Positions 10,301 to 20,600 of a DNA stretch of 64,000 bases are shown piece after piece. The notes beneath the pieces were generated by a model. That model made no database searches and had not been told where the DNA came from. It worked only from the letters and a program-made list of their open reading frames with translations. Positions within the stretch are counted from its first letter, which is position 1. Each line of letters opens with the position of its first letter. Source of the stretch: Gibbula magus (taxonomy: Eukaryota > Mollusca > Gastropoda > Trochida > Trochidae); assembly GCA_936450465.1 (NCBI GenBank), contig OW388304.1, positions 8,376,700-8,440,699 of the forward strand, read 5' to 3'. Made by a program: the position numbers and the translations under genes.

Positions 10301-13294
10301 TTTTAAGTAACATGAAATAAATGTTTTGTTATAATCGCTTGTTTTTTAAATAAATTGTTTTAAATGTACCAAAATAAAAATTACATACGTTTTCCTACGG
10401 TGTTTGTTCTTATTTTTTAATGATTTGTCATTTTCTTGTCAGTTCAAGCGAGATTAGCAACACTACAGTCAACAATCTATCGTAAATTTTCGCCATGTTA
10501 TAAGATCTAAACAAAGCCGATACTCCATACACAGATTTAGAAGTCGCTTCAGTGTTTATAAGATAAAAATGGTGTGAAGAGCTTTGATAACCAAGCTTGA
10601 TTGCGCATGCCCGAAGCCAAGGTAGATTTTATGTCTAGATTTCTATCGTAGTGTTGTAAATATTTGTCCCTTCTTATCAACAAAGTTGAACTAGTTGTAT
10701 TTAATACTGCAGAATGCTTTTGAAAGGTTGGTAATGTTTGATAGCTGAAGTCAAGCCATTATTTATCATTCCAACTCTGGTTCGCTTTACCGCTGATTTT
10801 CTATTACGCGGCTGTCAGTATTTGGCTCCCAACGTGTGTTATAGCGAGGGGCCACTCAATGCAGTAAACTTCTCAAGCTAAAGACGTGTTTATTTAACGT
10901 TGACACTTCAATCCAGAGAAGGATATACAGACCAATTATTGATAAGAACACAACAAAGCTAAGATAATTACCGGATACGTGAATGAATAACTGCCCTGAT
11001 TGAAATTAACATTACGTCAATGACACGTGTTCATCGAGATAAGCTTGTCAAGTTTTATGAATGAATAGGTTAGTTGTAGAATTTCATTGGTCCACGTCAT
11101 GAATGAATTGATAAGTTGTAGAATTTCATTGGTCCACGTCACTGAATTTATCGATCGTTTGCTTGACTGCTGGTACCACTTTTGGTCCGTCAACCTATTA
11201 TTTTTAAATGAATTATCAAATATATTTTATGTATTTAACTCCATATAGTAATAACAAAAATAACATAATAATTATTTATAAATATTTATTTCCATTTTGT
11301 AAGCATATGAGTTGACAACAATATTCTGTATTGCTGTTTCCGGTTTCAACATCGTGCGTTCGTCAATGAAGCTTCAAAATTTCTTCTTCTGAAACATAGC
11401 CCTTGTGTATAAGACGACCCCCTTCTTTGACCCCCTACTTTCTGGTATAAAAAAGTCGTCTTATACACAGTAATATACGGTAAGTTGTGTAACCTATGTT
11501 GGGAGATAACGCTATTCAACATAAATCTAGATTAATATGAAGAAACGATGATTGTATCTCATCCCATATTTCGGGGCCTACCCTAATAATCTCCTCCTGG
11601 TTGTATTCTTTCCTGCGTCCACGCTCCTCGGAGGTCCAGCGCGTGGCTACAGTTGGGGGTCCAGTCTTGTGAGAGGGAGGCTTCTCACCCAGCTGGAACC
11701 CTCCTAACCACTGGATGTTGGCCAGAGATGTGTCCAGGGACTTGTCTCCTTGACCTGCAGGTTTAGTTATAGATAGACATTCAACATTCTGGCTGATAGG
11801 ATGGATGAACAAGTTCTACTCAGTTCTGATTTCTTCACTTTATAGTGTTGAAAGGCATCTTCATAAATGGCTGTGAGAGGGTTATTGCTTGAGCAGTATC
11901 ACAGCTATTAGGGGCGACAGAATGGCTGCTTAGTTTAGGTCATCTCTATCATATATTGTACAGGGCCTCCTTTCATAAGTTTCCTTTCCTTCCATCCTTT
12001 CAACAGTAAGGTGATAGTAAGTCACTAAGGTAACCTTAGTTCCATGTTAAAGAATGGGAGTTAAGAAAAGGTTACTTCATGAAAGGAGCCCCAGGAAATT
12101 TAAACTACTCTGCACTACTGCAATGCTAAACCAAAATTTAAACTCCAATTTAGTACAAGAAATAATATATTTTTTTATAATTGAGTTTTATTCCACGAAC
12201 CTGGTAGTGTCAAGTCCTTCAGGTGACCATAATAAACATCTTGGATTATCTCCTGTCCGAAGATTAATGATTGCAATGTAAAACATTCTCTCACCTTCAT
12301 CAGACTGTTCAGATTCTTTTCTCTCGAGTCTGGTCGTGGGACGTCGACAGAAGGTGATCTTTGTTTCGATTGGCTGACCAGGACCTGACTGAACAGTAGT
12401 CACAGAGGCTGGTAGCAGATCATGTGTGGAGTTTGAGCTGCTAGCAGTGGGCAGGGTTGTGGACGCTTCATGGGATGATGGAGTGAGAATGTTCGAGGTT
12501 GACAGAGAGGACACTGATAATGAGATTCCTGAGTCGGGGGATGTAGTTGAAACATTGAACCCACTGTCTGAAGTAATGGGTGTGGAGGATGCAAGTGGGG
12601 AACTTGCGTACAGCGCTTTTACAGCAGCTGCTGAGTTCGGAGTTGAAGTGTTTTCAGATGATTGGCACTGATTTGGCGACACCAGGATGATTTTACGAAC
12701 TGCTGGATGGGTCTTATATTCTAAACTTGGGGTTGGCGTGTTCACAGTACCACCTTTACTTGTTGTATTTGCTGGGAGCAGATCTGGACTTGCTGATGTC
12801 ACAATATTGGTGTAAATGGACCCAGCTGGTGGAGTGATGGGTGAAAGGTCGTCAAAAAACAGGTTCCTTTTTACAAAACCTTTAGCACCAAAACTGTCCC
12901 CTGCTATAGATACAGGTATTGACTGGGGCGGATCTTCATGGATCCTTGTCCTTTTAGCAGAGGGAAGGACCAAGCCTTCAGCCTCTTCAACATCCTCAAG
13001 CTCATCGTCCTTAAGGAAAAGGTTTGCAGCTGAAATACCACTGTCGTATTCATCGTCTTCGATGTTGTTCAAGTTCTTTCGTATACCATCGAGAGACTGT
13101 AGAGACGATGGGTTGAGGACCGAGACTGACCCAGTGGTCCTCACCTCTTCAATATGTCCACTCTCATTCTCTTGCTTGATGATGATCACATATGTCTGTT
13201 TTGTATCCTCTTCCAATGCCTGCTGGATAATTCCCCGCTTTGGTTGCTGAACCTCTTCGGGACTAAATGCCAGCTGGCCATTCCTACTTGACAT
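6322..13294 (-). CDS. FOXM1: Forkhead box protein M1 (FoxM1), six coding exons, 895 aa
   Basis: FoxM1 is a proliferation-linked nuclear transcription factor driving G2/M genes. Coding exons, 5' to 3': 13294-12295, 11754-11582, 9426-9259, 8820-8698, 8105-7925, 7364-6322. Phases join without a break (2,688 nt with stop). The N-terminal SLANIQWL matches vertebrate SLSNIQWL. The forkhead domain lies at about residues 401-488, with RPPYSYM and recognition-helix NSIRHNLS. The C-terminus ends in FNWSGLQQ, like vertebrate INWSQFIPELQ. These three blocks together separate FoxM from other Fox classes. Many SP/TP sites and an RQLF cyclin-docking-like motif fit CDK control. The protein is longer than human FOXM1 (about 760 aa), mainly from the serine-rich first exon. 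RHNO1 lies divergently upstream. Identification is very likely; the exon 5 acceptor is the least certain join. Confidence 0.93.
7726..7836. repeat. ~110-bp foldback repeat, copy 2
   Basis: In the FoxM1 intron between the last two exons. Begins GGGCCAAGATTTTCAAAGCTC and ends GAGTTTCGATAATCTTGGCTC, so its ends are inverted. It has the same start as copies at 3205 and 32010. Confidence 0.5.
7925..8105 (-). CDS. FOXM1: FoxM1 coding exon 5
   Basis: Encodes MIPLFVNQTNPNVIPQ and QQFFPFQACIRRKRT, resembling the vertebrate LVPIQFPVNQ region after the forkhead. A CACAG precedes the start, but phase 0 requires the acceptor two bases later (CAGAG before AAGATG). Using the first AG would shift the frame into an early stop. 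A small undetected exon in the preceding intron could also explain this. Confidence 0.78.
8310..8365. mobile_element. SINE body fragment
   Basis: GTTTAACGCCGCTTCGGCAG followed by TATCACAGCCATT matches the tail half of the SINE family (compare 32640 and 52388). The tRNA head is missing. Confidence 0.5.
8564..8650. mobile_element. Truncated end of CCGTATATTAC element
   Basis: CCGTATATTACCGGGTATA, then CTCAACTACCCAAATACTGG, is nearly identical to the left end of the element at 41107. No right terminus is found, so this is a solo end in a FoxM1 intron. Confidence 0.65.
8698..8820 (-). CDS. FOXM1: FoxM1 coding exon 4, recognition helix and wing 1
   Basis: A 41-codon, phase 0/0 exon starting exactly at NSIRHNLSYYHCFVR (DNA-recognition helix 3, residues 448-455 for NSIRHNLS), then the RWTLKFDDE strand. 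Donor GTAAAT. A truncated copy of the CCGTATATTAC element lies about 50 bp into the following intron. Confidence 0.95.
9259..9426 (-). CDS. FOXM1: FoxM1 coding exon 3, forkhead N-terminal half
   Basis: This 56-codon, phase 0/0 exon encodes RPPYSYMVLIQMAL through CKWIEDTFSFY to TAKPGWK, that is forkhead helices 1-2 and the start of helix 3. The exon break after GWK splits the recognition helix. Confidence 0.95.
10107..11480. mobile_element. 1,374-bp non-autonomous DNA transposon, TA target duplication
   Basis: The left terminus CCGTATATTACTGTGTATAA is perfectly inverted at the right end, flanked by TA on both sides (10105-10106, 11481-11482). Subterminal GTATAAGACGACCCCC motifs occur near both ends. 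There is no transposase frame. Internal segments (AATTACCGGAT, GAATGAATAACTGCCCTGA) match the shorter element at 41107-41743. It lies in FoxM1 intron 2, about 100 bp from exon 2. Confidence 0.88.
11582..11754 (-). CDS. FOXM1: FoxM1 coding exon 2, NIQW motif
   Basis: Acceptor CTAAACCTGCAG and donor GTAGGC fit the flanking phases (1 in, 0 out). The exon carries DTSLANIQWLGGF, matching the short conserved motif N-terminal to the forkhead domain in vertebrate FOXM1. Its upstream neighbour, at 10107-11480, is a transposon in the next intron. Confidence 0.88.
11870..11920. mobile_element. SINE tail fragment
   Basis: GGTTATTGCTTGAGCAGTAT followed by CACAGCTATTAGGGGCGAC resembles the decayed SINE tail at 8310. 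It is too short to date or orient firmly. Confidence 0.35.
12295..13294 (-). CDS. FOXM1: FoxM1 coding exon 1 (residues 1-333)
   Basis: The start ATG is at 13294-13292, 37 nt inside an exon whose acceptor (CTTGTTTTGCAG) ends at 13332. The exon encodes a low-complexity Ser/Thr/Pro-rich region rich in SP/TP sites, with an IIKQEN sumoylation-type motif near residue 38. It ends ATGAAG before donor GTGAGA (phase 1). The long frames on the other strand here are shadows of this exon. Confidence 0.85.
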
Positions 13295-13328
13295 AGCTGA
13301 CTATCGAACACACACATACAATGTGCAT
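13284..13328 (-). CDS. Putative uORF overlapping the FoxM1 start
   Basis: In the leader part of the exon, ATG at 13328-13326 opens a 14-codon frame ending TAG at 13286-13284, overlapping the FoxM1 ATG in another frame. It could lower FoxM1 translation. It depends on the acceptor at 13332 being used; conservation is unknown. Confidence 0.35.
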   Translation of the reverse strand: MHIVCVCSIVSYVK

Positions 13329-13331
13329 CAC

Positions 13332-15491
13332 CTGCAAAACAAGGAAAGTATTTAGAGTAAAGTTTGTGAATGTAATAATTCACATTTTCAATGTGACAGC
13401 ATCGTAAACAAAGGGGCCAAACAAAGAGAATGTACAGTTTGAAATATTTTGGGAGCTACAAACTATAACTATATATGACCTGTTCAGTAAGCAGATGCCA
13501 ACACAATAACCCAGTACATGATTTTGTTTACATGAAATTCTAAAGTTGAAAACCCCAAAAGGCACTTCTACACATGATGACTGTTCCACATACCAACTTT
13601 CATATAGTTAGGCCTTATAGTTTGAGTTTTGGTCCGGAAACGAAACCTGGACGGACTGGGGTCATTTCCATATCACATTTATTCTTTTAGGAAGTTAAAA
13701 TAATTCCATGGTGAATTTAAGCTCTTTCTACATCGAATTTCTAAAATTGCCACTTTGTTTATAGAAAAGATACAGATATAGCCCCAAAATTTTAAAAGCA
13801 CAATTCAATACTCTTTATTTATCAAATACTGATCTGTAAGGTTTTATTAGAGCTGGGCTTAATGATTTTACCTGAAGATTATTTTATGAATGCATTCCCT
13901 TTAGTCATGAACAGTGCTCCAGATAAGTTTTAGACCTATTGGGTATTTACCCAGTTTAGGTTACCTTTGAGCAACGTTCACCGGAGAGGTTTCTGTCGTT
14001 GATTTTAGAGTTTAAAGAGCTATAAAAGTTATCTTAGGGTTGACATATGATGGAAATCAGCCAGGTGTAATGTACAGTGGATAGATATGTTCGCTCATTT
14101 GTGAATGTCACCAATGTTTAGCGTAACTTTTGACCTAATGTTTATTGTTGAATGGACCCTTAGATTGGCAATATTGCTGTCCTTGCTCCTATACTCTATG
14201 TATTATAGGGTTTAGTTTTTGTTTTACCTTGTTTTAATTAAGATATTGAGTTTCTTAGGCAATTACTCTATCGAAAATTATTGTTTTCTGCACGAAGTTA
14301 ATTTTCCCAATTTATTCTGCATCAAGGAGTATGATTAAAATTTATCATTATTGTTGAATTTTAAAACTGTGTCCATTGGATGTCAGAGTCTCAGCTATTT
14401 ATCAGTTTGGAATCAGTATTCATCAGGTTTGGGAAACCCTGAAATCAACGTATAATATGTTTATCGATGTATAACAGTTCGATCTACATAGAGAATCATA
14501 CGTTGACCGACGTATTCTGAAGATTTTACTTTTGCCATGGAGTTTTGGATTGATGCCGCAGTTATAATGACAAACTTCAGCAAAGATGGTGGCAGCATTT
14601 TATTTTCGGCCTCCATACTTTCAAAGCAAGGCACATTATTTTTTTACTTGCCAATCAAATACATTAATTTATCGACTAGTACAACTTCCGGTTTTGAGAC
14701 GGTTAGACGATATAAAATCAGTGCTGCAGGTCGTGTAAGTTTGACATAGTTAGGGGTTGTTTTTGTGTTGTCATTTCACCTTTGAATACTGTACGTGTTG
14801 GTGTTAATTGCCTTCATAGTCAATAATTTGTGGGGTTTCAAGACAAAACTTGAATATAATCGGCAAAGTGCTAAATGGTGGGTTTGATTAGTAGGCACTT
14901 TCCGAATACTCAAAAAATGGCGTACGTTAATCATCCAGCCAAAATCTTCAAAATATGTTGATAGATGTATATTGTTCTATACATAGATCGGATTGTTATA
15001 CGCTGATAGAAGCATTATATGCCGATTTCCCCCATCCTGTTCATGAGTGAGTTACATTGCAAGATTGTTTTCATTCTCAACTAAAAAAAACTCTGTTCCT
15101 TGTTGTGCATTTTGATGGAAGTACTATTCAAAATAGAGTGAAAATGACTTGAAATGAAAAACAAATAAAAATACTTCAATGACAAAATTCACAAATAACA
15201 AAACTTATGAACCGGTTTCATTCATTGAAAGCCAAGATGAATGACATGTAGACACCCCAGACAACGATTGACTCAGTATACGCAATTTGGGTCAATTTGA
15301 GTTTCTGAATTTAATGCAATAGATAAGAGCTATTGTTTTACACCTAATGATTGTTTATTTAGGTATTTTATTCAACTTTCAACTGTTCAAGTACCTAGTA
15401 TCATTCGAATGTTTTTCATCCGTGACCAACGTTATAACAGTTTACCAACTATGAATAAAAACAACATGAAATGACGAAAACATCATCTTAC
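13332..15491 (-). other. Predicted 5' intron of FoxM1
   Basis: Bounded by acceptor TTGTTTTGCAG at 13332 and a strong minus-strand donor, ATGAG then GTAAGATG, at 15491. Apart from the repeat unit at 13550 I see no exon in it. Confidence 0.4.
13550..13665 (+). repeat. Single unit of the 152-bp repeat family
   Basis: ACCCCAAAAGGCAC, CTACACATGATGACTGTTCC and GGTCCGGAAACGAAAC match units of the tandem array at 44965-45655. It ends in a short GGACGGAC. It lies in the predicted 5' intron of FoxM1. Confidence 0.65.
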
Positions 15492-15605
15492 CTCATGCTT
15501 AAGTACGCAGTGACACAATGGAAATAATGAGAAAGTGACAGTTCATGTCGAAACATAACTTAATTGGATATTATTGATGGAAAGCAAGTCTGAGCAAGAT
15601 CGTCA
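15492..15605 (-). other. FOXM1: Candidate FoxM1 5' UTR exon
   Basis: Inferred from the consensus donor GTAAGATG at 15491-15484 and the absence of a promoter-like region closer to the coding start. The 5' limit is a guess; transcript data would be needed. Confidence 0.35.
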
Positions 15606-15611
15606 ACCATT

Positions 15612-15850
15612 TTTAAATTTTGAGACACGAAATGAATGAACCAATCATAATCCAGTAATCAAAGCTCGCGAGAATTGCCGAGAGACTCGGGACGAAGGCG
15701 ATTTGTTAAAAGCACAACGATTGGTTGATATTAATAGCTCAACCAATCAAAGCCGTTCTTTCAATACAGATATTTTATCGATCATGGCGATTTGTATGAA
15801 AACATGACAGTCGAATGAGTTTGGACATGTTCCTAAATTTTAGCGGGCAA
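15612..15850. promoter_or_regulatory. Putative bidirectional FoxM1/RHNO1 promoter
   Basis: Three CCAAT boxes within 107 bp: 15641-15645 (+), 15720-15724 (-) and 15743-15747 (+). GCTCGCGAGA at 15664-15673 differs by one base from the TCTCGCGAGA promoter motif (BANP type). TTTAAA at 15612-15617 could be a CHR-like site, and AGCGGG at 15843 is a weak E2F-like core. Clustered NF-Y sites are typical of G2/M genes. Position between divergent FoxM1 and RHNO1 supports a shared promoter; transcription start sites are unknown. Confidence 0.5.
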
Positions 15851-17449
15851 GTTCGTTCACGTGTTGCAGCTGATGGACACACTTAATCTACCATACACTG
15901 ACTAATTATGCAAAGGTCACAACCTTGTCTTAAGTTATCAAATCATTATAACATGAATCTTTGTTTATCCTTTTGCTGTGAAGTCATCATCCTTTCCAAC
16001 TCAGTCAAATGGTTACAATCAATCGTTAGATCAATTGTGTGGATGTTTGTTAATATATATAGATTTGCTAAATGAACTTATCGTCTGTCTACCTTCTAAA
16101 TTTAGAAACACACTTTTTATGTTGCTAAGGCCATTTCTGATGTATCCTTACATGTCATTAATATTTAGTTATTTAGTTTTATACCTATTGGACTATTATA
16201 CTGTATTAAATTATAACAAATATTGACATTGATTTGTCAATGTTATACAATTTGACTGTCAGAAATTGCAGTCGAGCTATTTATATTAAGTTGTAGACAT
16301 TGATGTTAACTATAACTTCTCAGTATTTATTTTGCCAAGTAAAGCCTATTATTGAATTTGTACTCTTTTCATTAAATCAATTGCACTCATTGAAATTAAT
16401 TCTAAGAACATGGCAAATTGTAGTTTTACTATATAATATATCATTTTGATAAATTTTATAGTAATATATTTTAATTTTTGTGAGGAAATAAGTGAAGTCA
16501 GCAGAAGACTCAGCATTATAATGCTTTTAATTAAATTTTATGTTTGAAGTAAATATTTAGTGCAAAGTAGTAGTATCAGAAATGGTTATGATGCAATCAG
16601 ATCTTGCAATGTCAAAATGGTCATATATGATTGGTACCATGTAACCATATTATCAGCTATGTCCATCAATAATGTTTAAGTAGGCCTACTGAAACGTTGG
16701 TCCGAATGGAGCTTCAAATCAATTTAAAACCCACTAAAATACCAGCTTTGTCTAAGCTCCAACATTGACATTAACAACCAATCTCATGTCTAGTTGAAAG
16801 GTTCTCTGGACAGGATAGTGCATTCGTTAGCAATTTTGACTTTGTAACAAGACGTCAGAGGTTTGAATCCCATAAGGGGTTGGGCAACTTTGTATACTTT
16901 AGAGAAGTGTTCCACGCAGGAAGTTTAGTTGCAATGCTAGTATTATGCTGCACTGAATTTCAGCGTACTACCCATAGTCCCTAGTTTCAGCAGGTTTCAC
17001 CACAATGGAGTAGCGGGCTTTTTCCCTGCAATATTTCTATCAGCTGTAATATTAATGAAATACTCTTTGTAAGCTCCAGACAGTGTTAAGCCTCTCCCTT
17101 CTCAAGACCAAATACCATATTATGCCAAACCTTTTAATTTGTACTTTTTCATAACAAGAATGAGATGTTCCATGTGGTCTTCCAGAGTTATTTTTAGGAA
17201 GAGGTTGTTCTAAATTGAATAACCTAATCATTTTCTCATGAATAAAATATGTTTGAAATGAAATGAAAAACTAACGTTCTTTTTATTGAAAAATCCTAGG
17301 GTCGATAAGACCTCAGTCAATTCTACCATATATATAACCATGATTCAGTGCAAAAAGGAGTAATCATAAAATTCCACATTTACAAACTTCTAAAAAGTTT
17401 CAAACAGAATTGGTCATCACTTGTTTAATTTACATTTTTACCATTTCAG
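15851..17449 (+). other. Predicted 5' region/intron of RHNO1
   Basis: The RHNO1 ATG exon opens with an acceptor (ACCATTTCAG) at 17449, so an upstream non-coding exon must exist. No clear GT donor is seen near the promoter; GCGG then GCAAGT at about 15845 is a possible GC-type donor. A SINE lies at 16807. Confidence 0.35.
16807..17075 (+). mobile_element. tRNA-derived SINE, copy 2
   Basis: Head on the plus strand with GGATAGTGCATTCGTTAGC (A-box region) and AGAGGTTTGAATCCC (B-box-like). The body contains GCACTGAATTTCAGCGTA and the tail is AATGAAATACTCTTTG. Opposite orientation to the copies at 3767, 35318 and 52388. Confidence 0.7.
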
Positions 17450-17451
17450 GG

Positions 17452-17616
17452 ATGCCTCGTAAAGGGTCTCGAAAGTCCATTCTGGAGAAGAAACCTAAAC
17501 TGGACTTTGTGACGAGTCCAGTCCTGGGTCCAAATTGTCCAATTTCTCCAGTACTAGGTGCTCTCCATCCACTCACAGCCAAGACTGTTGCAGTGAATGA
17601 GTCCGATACATCCTGG
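17452..17616 (+). CDS. RHNO1: RHNO1 coding exon 1 (residues 1-55)
   Basis: Acceptor CCATTTCAG precedes GGATGCC. The exon contains an internal repeat (SPVLGPNCP, SPVLGALHP) and ends at Trp55 of the SW motif before donor GTAGGT. The intron thus splits the clamp-binding motif between W and I. Confidence 0.88.
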
Positions 17617-20600
17617 GTAGGTAGTGTAAATTAGTCACTTAAGAGAATGCCTTCATTTAATTGGTGTTTAATGTCTTTGCAGTCAAGTTACATCTTTTTT
17701 TAACTTTTAACCATCTTATCAGTTAAGAAAGTTGAAAGGGTTGAAATTAACTAGCAATGCACCAACTTTTATCACAGTTATTCGCCGTGTAAATATTCAT
17801 CATACTCGTTTACAAGATCATGTAAGCGTGCTGAACTATGGGATAATCAGAACTACAGATAAGTTTTTGGTTGATTGAGTAATGTACGCGTTTGCGTCCA
17901 CCTTAATTTAGTATCCAACATTTCTTTTGAGTAACCAAATAAATTGTACACAGCTCAATCAAATCAATTGGGTATTTTACTAATTTTGCAATTACTGTCG
18001 AAATGACAAAACATAAACCAGGTTTCACACACTAGGTACAATCCATTAAATCTTCATATAAATTTGTCATAAGACAAAGAAAATGTACAAAAGGTACCTA
18101 ACCATTGAAATAATTATACAAGGTGGCACCGCAAGCAATACTTTTTGTCTCGGTCTTACAAAATTAGAAATTTTAAAATGTATTATTTGTTTCTTATTTT
18201 GATCTCAATTTAAAGTGTATATATGAGTATAAATGACAGTATCAATGAAATAAAGGCTTACCCATATTGATTAATAAGGTTTAAAAACAAAACGTATACA
18301 TGTATAAAGTTCTAGGAATTGTGGAACAAGAAAAGCCTTTAAAAAGGCATGGTTGGAGGCATCTTGTTAAGGCTAAAATATATTATAAAAATATATGTAT
18401 GTCATATGTACATATAGCAAAATGAAGCCTGCATTATGGTCATTTTGGGGGATAAAAGCTTTGATTACTAATCACACAATTAGTTATTCAATTCAAAAGT
18501 CGCAAATAAAAGAATTTTACCTCGATCATTTAAGTTGTGTATATGCTTTTCAATTTACCTACATTATTTATTCATAAATAAAATAAAATTATATCAACTT
18601 CCCCGATTTATTTTAAAGCGCAACTCCCGGGTGCTTTTGCTCCAATTTTGAAGTAGGCCTATATTATGAATTTGATCAAAACGTTGTTGACAGTTGTGTC
18701 ATTGTTAGATTCCAGCAATAAGAATATGTAGGCCTATTTTCCCTGAAACACGCAGTCAACCATTTGTTAAACATTTGCAAATTTAAAGTGTACCAATTCG
18801 ATTGATTATGAAGCATATTCTGTTTATCTGTGGAAGGAAGGCATATGGACCTTTTTTAATTCAAGGATAATGACCCGGTATCCTCATGCTTGGTGCTATC
18901 AGTTTGGACATAAATATGGTTCTATCCAATATGTGCTTATACATGTACAAGCTTCACTATCATTAATTCAATAACAGTACATTGAGTAGGCCTACCATTA
19001 TGCAAGTCTGATTGGCATTAAAAATATTGATAACTGAGTGGAAGGTTGGTGTGTTGATTGACAACCACTATTATCGTTTAGTATATGCTTGCTCCGCGCG
19101 TATAACATTAGCTTGTAAAGTTTCTTGGATTTTCCGAAACTGCAGTGCGAAATTATGCACTTGAATTGGTACATGTCTGCTCATGGAGGTGTAAAATGGC
19201 TTTGAATTGAAAAATCTTATGTTTACTAACATTCAGACTCAGAATAACACAACGGTCGTTTCTATTTTAGATGTTTAGACAAAATCTCTTTTCGCAGTAA
19301 AAGGGGATAATTATTTTCGGATAACCCACATGGTCATGTGGTTACAACTTTGTTACAGCCGTGTTCGTTGGTCATATGCTTTTTCCAAAGTATGAAGAGG
19401 CCAAGCATGATTGGTCGAAAGTTTATTTTGAATATTCGAACAGTAATATAGCGTGAAATCCAACTGCGTATCAGGTTGGAGGCGGTTTGCGCCTCCAACC
19501 AATAAGGAGGTTTGTAAATTCAAAAACCTCAAAACCCGAAACTTTAAATAACCATAGAATTAAATATACAAATCCATATAACGAAAGAAAAATAGGAGTT
19601 CACCATACTATTTTAATGGTATGTTTAGAGGTTTGTTGAACATCTTTAAATGCTGATACATCTGTTATTCATAGTAGATAATCAATCTATACTGTAATAT
19701 GAGAATTGATTCTAAAGACTACAAAGTTGAATAATGTAACTTGTGAAAATATTTAACCTCTCATCAATTGCTTAAGATTTCGCATATTTGTTCAAAGTAG
19801 CCATATCGGACATGTCCCAAGGCCATGCTTAACCATAGATACCATGGTATGGTAGTGAATATAACTGGTTGCTTTGTAGGCCAGCGCAAACTAATTCTTG
19901 GTAGATAGTGAACGCAGAGCAAGGAACGTTAGAAGCACAACTATAGGTCCTTCCATAGCCAGTTGATAAAAGCAAGTGATTTCAGAGAACTGCTGAGATA
20001 ATATTACAGCCCTGTAATACCATTTTACAATTTTATTTTTTTTCCATGGTAACAGTTTGGACTTTTAGAAAGGTAGTAATTCGAAATTGAATTGGGGGAA
20101 GGGTGAGATTTTATGAGTAAAAACATTTCTAGTTCTAAGTAGAATTTAATGTAAGTGGGCACCTTATCAGAAGAGCACAGAAGTGCTATAATAGCATTAA
20201 TAGCAGCTCAAAGTATTATTCCCCCAACCAGAAACTTCCCATTGGCCCATAATCTTAACAATGTCATATATCTCATTTGTTATAAATTGTGAGGGAACAG
20301 ATATTTTTTATATCACTTGTATAATCAGATTTACTCAATTTGTAATAGAAAATTAGAAATGCAGTAATATTTAATGGATACATATTTTGAGAAGTATTTT
20401 GGTCCACATACCGGTAACAGTTTATTATTATATTTTGTAATTATTTTTCCAGATTTCTTCTAATTTCAACGAGCTCACTCGTCAGGGGTTGAGTACAAGT
20501 AGATTGAAGATTTTACGAGGGAAACGAACACACACCAGGCAACGACATGTCACTACAGACAAGGAAAATCTTTCTTTTAGGAAAACTAATAGCAGATTGA

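Noticed and set aside
12426..13250. 81-aa and 144-aa plus-strand frames
   Set aside because: Antisense shadows of FoxM1 exon 1.
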